A stretch of DNA of 64,000 nt. Source: Cupriavidus numazuensis (GTDB lineage: Bacteria > Pseudomonadota > Gammaproteobacteria > Burkholderiales > Burkholderiaceae). The stretch spans positions 62,001-126,000 of the forward strand of contig NZ_CAJPVI010000010.1 of the NCBI RefSeq assembly GCF_905397435.1, written 5' to 3'. The position numbers and the translations under genes are program-made. Positions 59,380-64,000 of the stretch are shown piece after piece. Under the pieces are notes generated by a model that did not search any database, was not told the origin of the DNA, and worked only from the letters and a program-made list of their open reading frames with translations. Positions within the stretch are counted from its first letter, which is position 1. Each line of letters begins with the position of its first letter.

Positions 59380-61233
59380 ATGTCTGCAGCTCCTTCTTCC
59401 ACCGCCTTGCGCATTGCGCTGGTGGGCAACCCCAACTGCGGCAAGACCGCGCTGTTCAACCGCCTGACCGGTAGCCGCCAGAAGGTGGCGAACTATGCCG
59501 GCGTGACGGTGGAGCGCAAGGAAGGCTTCTTCGTCTCGCCGGCCGGCCGGCAGATCCGCATCCTCGACCTCCCGGGCGCATACAGCCTGCACGCGGCGAG
59601 CCTCGACGAAGCCATCACGCGCGACATCTGCATGGGCAAGCGCCCCGGCGAGGCGAAGCCCGACCTGCTGGTCTCCGTGGTGGATGCCACCAACCTGCGC
59701 CTGCACCTGCGCTTCGTGCTGGAGTTGCGCCGCCTGGGGCTGCCCATGGTGGTGGTGCTCAATATGAGCGATGCGGCCGCCAAGCGCGGCATCCATATCG
59801 ACCGCGACAAGCTCGCGGCGGCGCTCGGCGTGCCGGTCGTGCAGACCGTGGCGATCAAGCACGAAGGCGCGGCGGCCTTGCTCAGCGTGCTCGACGGCGC
59901 CCTGCCGCCCGCTCCGCCGGCACTGCCGCCGGCCGATGACCTGGAAGTGCATGCGGAGGTCAACCGGCTGCTGCAGGCAGCAGTGATGATGCCCGCGCGC
60001 ACGGCGGCGCTCGATGACCGGCTCGACAGCATCGTGCTGCATCCGGTGCTGGGCCTGCTGCTGCTGGCCGTGCTGCTGTTCCTGATGTTCCAGGCCGTGT
60101 TTTCATGGGCCGCGCCGCTGATGGACGGTATCGAGGCAGGCGTGCACTGGTTCGGCGAGATCGTCGGCACGCATATGCCCGACGGCATGCTGAAGAGCCT
60201 GCTTGTCGATGGCCTGATCGCGGGCCTGGGCAGCGTGGTGGTGTTCCTGCCGCAGATCCTGATCCTGTTCCTGTTCATCCTGACGCTCGAAGAATCCGGC
60301 TACCTGCCGCGCGCGGCGTTCCTGCTGGATCGGCTGATGATGGGCGCCGGGCTTTCCGGGCGCTCGTTCATTCCGCTGCTGTCGAGCTTCGCATGCGCGA
60401 TTCCGGGCATCATGGCCACGCGTACCATCCAGGATCCGCGCGACCGGCTCACCACTATCCTGGTGGCGCCGCTGATGACCTGCTCCGCGCGGCTGCCGGT
60501 CTACGCGCTGCTGATCGGCGCATTCATCCCGCAACGCACGGTGATGGGCCTGTTCAACCTGCAGGGGCTGGTGCTGTTCGCGCTGTATGTGGCGGGCATC
60601 GTCAGCGCGCTCGCGGTGGCCTACGCGCTCAAGTACTTCCGCCGCGACCGCACCGACCATCCGCTGCTGATGGAGCTGCCGTCGTACCGTATCCCGAACC
60701 CGCGCGACGTGGCGCTGGGGCTGTGGGAGCGTGCCCGGATCTTCCTGGCGCGGGTGGGCAAGGTGATCCTGGCACTGACCGTACTGCTGTGGTTCCTGGC
60801 CACCTTCCCGGCCCCGCCGGAAGGCGCCACGGGGCCGGCCATCGACTACAGCTTCGCCGGCATGATCGGCAAGGCGCTGGAGCATGTGTTCGCGCCGGTG
60901 GGCTTCAACTGGCAGATCTGCATTGCGCTGGTGCCGGGCCTGGCCGCGCGTGAAGTGGCCGTGGGCGCGCTGGCGACGGTCTATGCGCTGTCGGGCAGCG
61001 ACGACGTGGTGGCCGCGCAGTTGGCCCCGATGATCGCGCAGCAGTGGTCGCTGGCCACGGCGCTGTCGCTGCTGGCCTGGTACGTGTTCGCGCCGCAGTG
61101 CATTTCCACGCTGGCGGTGATCCGTCGCGAAACCAACTCGTGGAAGGTGATGGCCGCTTCGGCAGCCTATCTGGCGGGCCTGGGCTACCTGGCCGCGTTC
61201 ATCACCTACCGTGTCGCCCTGATGTTCAGCTGA
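59380..61233 (+). CDS. feoB: Ferrous iron transporter FeoB
   Basis: A 617-residue GTPase-permease. G-protein motifs are GNPNCGKTALFN (G1, residues 12-23), the G2 Thr in NYAGVTVERKEG, DLPGAYSL (G3, near 65) and NMSD (G4, near 128). The membrane part has two Gate motifs, GAGLSGRSFIPLLSSFACAI near 325 and LVPGLAAREVAVGAL near 520. It is shorter than Escherichia coli FeoB (773 residues), mainly in the cytoplasmic spacer and C-terminus, as in many betaproteobacteria. It imports Fe(II) across the inner membrane. Confidence 0.95.
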   Translation: MSAAPSSTALRIALVGNPNCGKTALFNRLTGSRQKVANYAGVTVERKEGFFVSPAGRQIRILDLPGAYSLHAASLDEAITRDICMGKRPGEAKPDLLVSVVDATNLRLHLRFVLELRRLGLPMVVVLNMSDAAAKRGIHIDRDKLAAALGVPVVQTVAIKHEGAAALLSVLDGALPPAPPALPPADDLEVHAEVNRLLQAAVMMPARTAALDDRLDSIVLHPVLGLLLLAVLLFLMFQAVFSWAAPLMDGIEAGVHWFGEIVGTHMPDGMLKSLLVDGLIAGLGSVVVFLPQILILFLFILTLEESGYLPRAAFLLDRLMMGAGLSGRSFIPLLSSFACAIPGIMATRTIQDPRDRLTTILVAPLMTCSARLPVYALLIGAFIPQRTVMGLFNLQGLVLFALYVAGIVSALAVAYALKYFRRDRTDHPLLMELPSYRIPNPRDVALGLWERARIFLARVGKVILALTVLLWFLATFPAPPEGATGPAIDYSFAGMIGKALEHVFAPVGFNWQICIALVPGLAAREVAVGALATVYALSGSDDVVAAQLAPMIAQQWSLATALSLLAWYVFAPQCISTLAVIRRETNSWKVMAASAAYLAGLGYLAAFITYRVALMFS

Positions 61234-61237
61234 CGCC

Positions 61238-61552
61238 ATGAGCCTCTACCACGCCGTCGAAACCCTGCTGGTCCCGCTGATCGTGCTGGCATGCGCGGTG
61301 TCGGTGGCATCGCGCTACGCGCCGCGCACGCGCGAGCGCATCAAGGCCGGACTGGCCGCGCGCCTTGGCGGCCAGTCCGCCATCGGCTGGCGCGCGCGCA
61401 TGGTGCGCTGGCTGGCGCCACAGGCCGCGGCCGGCTGCGCCAGCGGCTGCGACGACGGCGGCTGCAATACCTGCGCTTCCAACACCACCGGTGCTGCGGG
61501 CACGCCGGACAAACCCGCCGAACAGGTCATCCAGCTGGTGCGCAAGCGCTGA
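61238..61552 (+). CDS. Small FeoB-associated membrane protein (DUF6587-like)
   Basis: A 104-residue protein that begins 4 bp after the feoB stop. An N-terminal membrane helix (TLLVPLIVLACAVSVASRYA) is followed by a basic part and a Cys-rich GCASGCDDGGCNTC segment near residues 68-81. Its place at the end of feoAB matches FeoC-like or FeoB-associated Cys-rich proteins of betaproteobacteria. The four-Cys segment could bind a metal or Fe-S cluster. It is not E. coli FeoC. Confidence 0.8.
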   Translation: MSLYHAVETLLVPLIVLACAVSVASRYAPRTRERIKAGLAARLGGQSAIGWRARMVRWLAPQAAAGCASGCDDGGCNTCASNTTGAAGTPDKPAEQVIQLVRKR

Positions 61553-61592
61553 TTCCCGCGCTCGGACGCCCGCTTTTCCCCTTCGAATTTCT

Positions 61593-61870
61593 ACGCAGAA
61601 ACGGGTACGCTCCGTGGCGTTGTCACGTCCGTAGCGGCCGTTCCACGCGATATGTCTTGGCCGATTGGCCGCAATTTGCACGCCCCGGCAGGCTCGCGAA
61701 GGGCACTCCCCGCATGGCGTCCATGCACGCAGAAACGGGTACGCTTTGCTATTTCGCCCAAGCTGCCACCCTTGCCTTTGGCCGCTCGGCCAAGCAAGAA
61801 ACGGGCGTTGAGAAGCGTGCGGAAGTCATGTGCGGATGGTCGCCGGCGATCACGCAGAAATGGGTACGCT
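61593..61870. repeat. Three direct copies of a 19-bp sequence
   Basis: ACGCAGAAACGGGTACGCT occurs at 61593-61611 and 61727-61745, and with one change (AATGGG for AACGGG) at 61852-61870. Spacings are 134 and 125 bp. The region 61553-61960 between the feo operon and the Ig-like lipoprotein gene has no convincing gene; the intervening sequences are not repeats of one another by eye, apart from a shared GAGAAGCG/TTTCGCC flavour. Confidence 0.7.
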
Positions 61871-61908
61871 CGTCGTCCGCCCTTCTCCGTCACCGGCACC
61901 GCAAATGC

Positions 61909-61936
61909 AGAACGCCCTCCTGAGGAGGGCGTTCCT
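61909..61936 (-). terminator. Terminator after the Ig-like lipoprotein gene
   Basis: AACGCCCTCC-TGA-GGAGGGCGTT is a perfect 10-bp stem with a three-base loop, about 35 bp beyond the stop codon of the minus-strand lipoprotein gene. On the minus strand it is followed by CTGCATTTGC; the U-tract is weak. It may also serve the feo operon from the other side. Confidence 0.65.
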
Positions 61937-61970
61937 TGCTGCGGGATTATGTGGTTTTGCTTGTTACTTG

Positions 61971-63311
61971 TTACTTGACCGTGCCCACCAGCTTCAGCGT
62001 CATCAGCTGATTATTCGCGACGTTGGTGCAGCTCACCGTCAGCGTGAAATCGCCGGTGGCCGTCCCTGTCACGATCTGCTGGTTCGGCCCGACGCCGGAG
62101 CCGCCCAGCAGCACCGGACCGGTCGAAGTCCAGGTCCAGCCCGTGCATGCGCTCGAAGGCGTGTCATTGCCAAAGTTCTTCAGGCCCACGGTCACCGGAA
62201 TGGGGATGCCGATCATCGTCAGCACGAGCGGTTGCTGGACATCCGGCATCAGCGTCCACTCGGGGTTCTCCACCACGTTGAGGGTAGCGGTCGGCTTGGC
62301 TGCCAGCTTGGTACTGGCCGCCGTCACCGTTAGCGTGCCCTGAGTCGGGCCGGCGCCCTTGGCAAGGCTGGTGCTGACGGTCACGTCATGCGTACCCGCA
62401 GCTTCGGCAGCCGACAGCGTCGGCGACGTCGCGGCATACGTCCAGGTACCGTCGAAGTCCGCGGTCACGTCCTGATCGTCGTTGCGCAGCACGCGGGCGG
62501 TGAACTTGGCCGGATAGGTGCTGAGGACCTGCAGTGCGTTGACCGGGTCGCCGTTCTGCGTCGTCACCACGCGGTACGTGGCGCTGCCGTTCTTCTGCAC
62601 GGTAACGAAGATCACGCCGCCGAGCACGCGGCCATCGGGCGCCGTTACCGACACCGACACATCGGCCGTGGCCGCTGCCGTGGTCGAGCTGTTCGTGGCT
62701 TTCAGCGAAGCGCTGTTCAGGTTCGCCGTGACCTGCACCGCTGGGCCGCTGCTGGCCCAGGCCCAACCGCTGCCATTGGCGGACACGTCGTTGCCGTTGT
62801 TGTCGACCAGCGATACCTTGACCGGAAGCGTCTGGCCATCGGTCATCGACAATGAGGTGTTAGGCACCGACAGGCTGTAAGTCGTAGCCGATGCCGGGAC
62901 CACCGTGATGGTCGCGGCCTGGGCAGGCAGTTGCACGGTCGAATTGTCGGCGGCCTTGACGGTGGCCACGACCTGCACCTTGGTCGTACCGGTATTGACG
63001 CCGGTGACCACCGCATTGCCGACCGTCGCGGTGCTGCCGACAACGGACGCCACGGCGTTATCCACGGACGTCCAGGCAAAGCTTGTCGATGACGTGACAT
63101 CGTTGCCGTTGCTGTCGACAGCAACGGCACTGATCGTGATCGTCCGGCCAACGCCGACCTCGGCGGTGGTGATGTTCAGTTTTGCTGCGTAGTTCACGGT
63201 CGGCGCCGCGGCCGGCGTCGAGTTCGATCCCCCTCCTCCGCCTCCGCACGCCGCCACGAGGAATGTCGCCGCCGCGCATACGAGCCCGCCAAGCCAAGTT
63301 CTTGCCTTCAT
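61971..63311 (-). CDS. Ig-like (Big2-type) domain lipoprotein
   Basis: A 446-residue secreted lipoprotein. The signal (WLGGLVCAAATFLVAACGGG) has lipobox VAAC followed by a run of Gly. The rest consists of repeated beta-sandwich domains of the bacterial Ig-like type: AKLNITTAEVGVGRTITISA, VDSNGNDVTSSTSFAWTSVD, then SLSVPNTSLSMTDGQTLPV with NNGNDVSANGSGWAWASSG, and further domains near residues 240-340 and 350-446. No catalytic domain is visible. It is probably a surface or periplasmic binding protein. The start at 63311 begins the signal peptide; an extension of seven codons is left out. Confidence 0.82.
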   Translation of the reverse strand: MKARTWLGGLVCAAATFLVAACGGGGGGSNSTPAAAPTVNYAAKLNITTAEVGVGRTITISAVAVDSNGNDVTSSTSFAWTSVDNAVASVVGSTATVGNAVVTGVNTGTTKVQVVATVKAADNSTVQLPAQAATITVVPASATTYSLSVPNTSLSMTDGQTLPVKVSLVDNNGNDVSANGSGWAWASSGPAVQVTANLNSASLKATNSSTTAAATADVSVSVTAPDGRVLGGVIFVTVQKNGSATYRVVTTQNGDPVNALQVLSTYPAKFTARVLRNDDQDVTADFDGTWTYAATSPTLSAAEAAGTHDVTVSTSLAKGAGPTQGTLTVTAASTKLAAKPTATLNVVENPEWTLMPDVQQPLVLTMIGIPIPVTVGLKNFGNDTPSSACTGWTWTSTGPVLLGGSGVGPNQQIVTGTATGDFTLTVSCTNVANNQLMTLKLVGTVK

Positions 63312-63969
63312 GATGGTTCCCCCCTGAGTCATCTGCTTTTTCCCGCGCTACCAGCCTATGCGGAACGGCGGCGGGACAGTACCGGCCAGACGGCTGAGCG
63401 CTGGCGCACATAGATGGGGAATCTCATCCTTTGGCAGAGGCTGCGCCGGCCACCGGTGTCCTTCGCACGATCAACCACCACCGGAGACGGGGGATATCCC
63501 ATCCCTTTGGATCAGAGGGCAATCCCGCAGGCGATGGCCGGCGCAACAGGTCGGAAGCAGGGGGAACGGACAGGAAGGTATGCGAAGAAGCGGGAACGGG
63601 CGGTGCGCCGGCCGCGCCGTCGATGGCGCCATGAAAGAGAAAACCGGTGTGCCCCGCCCCCACGGGGCACACCCGGAAAGACGTCCTGGCGGACGCCCAC
63701 GACATGCCTGGAACCGGCCGCCACGGTGGCCATGAAGCGACGATGAGGCAAAGGTTAAGGCGGCCCGTGCGGCCGCGCCACGAATAAATCCGCATGTGTT
63801 TAGAAGGCGCGGCCGCGCGTGGCCGATGCCGTCTGCGCGCGCAAGGCGGCTGTGGCGCCATCGCGACGACCCTACACGCGATAGGGTCGGCCTTGTCCGC
63901 GGTCAATGTCCTGGCATGGCTGGTCGGCCAAACTGGCGGCGATTTACTACCAGACCAAAGCAAGAAACC
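63312..63969. other. Gene-free interval with two strong inverted repeats
   Basis: About 660 bp between the Ig-like lipoprotein and the last gene. I see no gene I can support on either strand. A perfect 10-bp stem GGTGTGCCCC / GGGGCACACC lies at 63646-63673, followed on the minus strand by TTTTCTCTTTC. A second inverted repeat (63757-63777 against 63805-63826, GGCGCGGCCGC core) lies further right. Confidence 0.5.
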
Positions 63970-64000
63970 ATGAACAAGCTCTCTCTCCTGACCCGGGTCA
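63970..64000 (+). CDS. Start of an unidentified gene (3' truncated by the window)
   Basis: The final bases open with ATG and encode MNKLSLLTRV before the window ends. Ten residues cannot identify the product. The start is preceded by CAAGAAACC, a weak ribosome-binding site. A basic-hydrophobic N-terminus would fit a membrane protein or signal sequence. Confidence 0.4.
   Translation, partial: MNKLSLLTRV

Noticed and set aside
61593..61870. The three 19-bp repeats as a small CRISPR array
   Set aside because: Spacings of 125-134 bp are too long and too uneven, and no cas gene is present.
63358..63963. Open frames of about 110-180 codons in the last gene-free interval
   Set aside because: Composition is Arg/Pro-rich as expected for non-coding GC-rich DNA, no ribosome-binding site is seen and strong hairpins run through them.

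Overview
The window is GC-rich DNA from a betaproteobacterium, most likely Cupriavidus, Ralstonia or a close Burkholderiaceae relative. This rests on two Bug/TctC-type periplasmic receptors, a Burkholderiales-type porin, many LysR-regulated catabolic operons and the coding style. It reads as ordinary chromosome or chromid: I see no transposase, integrase, phage gene, tRNA or rRNA.

Layout. 1-8.2 kb: the 3' end of a SigJ-type sigma factor gene, then a tight six-gene minus-strand operon (Baeyer-Villiger monooxygenase, esterase, two SDRs, two DUF1254/DUF1214 proteins) opposite a LysR gene; this fits oxidation of a ketone to an ester and its hydrolysis. 8.2-9.1 kb: a non-coding interspersed element with inverted ends; a second copy lies at 38.4-39.1 kb. 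9.1-12.6 kb: small envelope proteins and lipoproteins. 13-20.8 kb: AI-2E family transporter, LuxR regulator, DMT exporter, chemoreceptor, and an old yellow enzyme with a divergent LysR gene. 20.8-26.6 kb: lactate utilisation (lldR, lutA, lutC, lutB, lactate permease) with a PdhR/LldR-type operator. 26.7-29.4 kb: an SDR and a hipBA-type module with three palindromic operators. 29.4-33.1 kb: LysR gene plus thiol-dioxygenase-like, UROD-superfamily and Bug receptor genes. 33.1-38.3 kb: acyl-CoA dehydrogenase, Bug receptor and CaiB-type CoA transferase with a divergent LysR gene.

39.3-58.6 kb is the most interesting part. A three-gene cassette (RutA-like flavin monooxygenase, flavin reductase, isatin-hydrolase-like cyclase) occurs twice as a nearly identical 2.55-kb direct repeat. 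Each copy faces its own, unrelated MarR-type regulator. Between the copies lies an eight-gene minus-strand operon: 2-oxoacid oxidoreductase IorA and IorB, hotdog thioesterase, bifunctional aryl-CoA monooxygenase/oxidoreductase, gentisate-dioxygenase-like cupin, fumarylacetoacetate-hydrolase-family enzyme, nitrilase-family enzyme and maleate isomerase, followed by a second flavin reductase gene.

I infer one route: isatin is opened to isatinate (2-aminophenylglyoxylate), IorAB turns it into anthraniloyl-CoA, and this is 5-hydroxylated and released as 5-hydroxyanthranilate. Gentisate-type cleavage would then give maleamoylpyruvate, which goes to maleamate plus pyruvate, then maleate, then fumarate. 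Every step has a matching gene, and no CoA ligase is needed. The individual families are recognised from sequence; the combined pathway is inference.

58.9-61.6 kb: a feo ferrous-iron uptake operon behind a clear Fur box. 62-63.3 kb: an Ig-like-domain lipoprotein. The window ends ten codons into another plus-strand gene.
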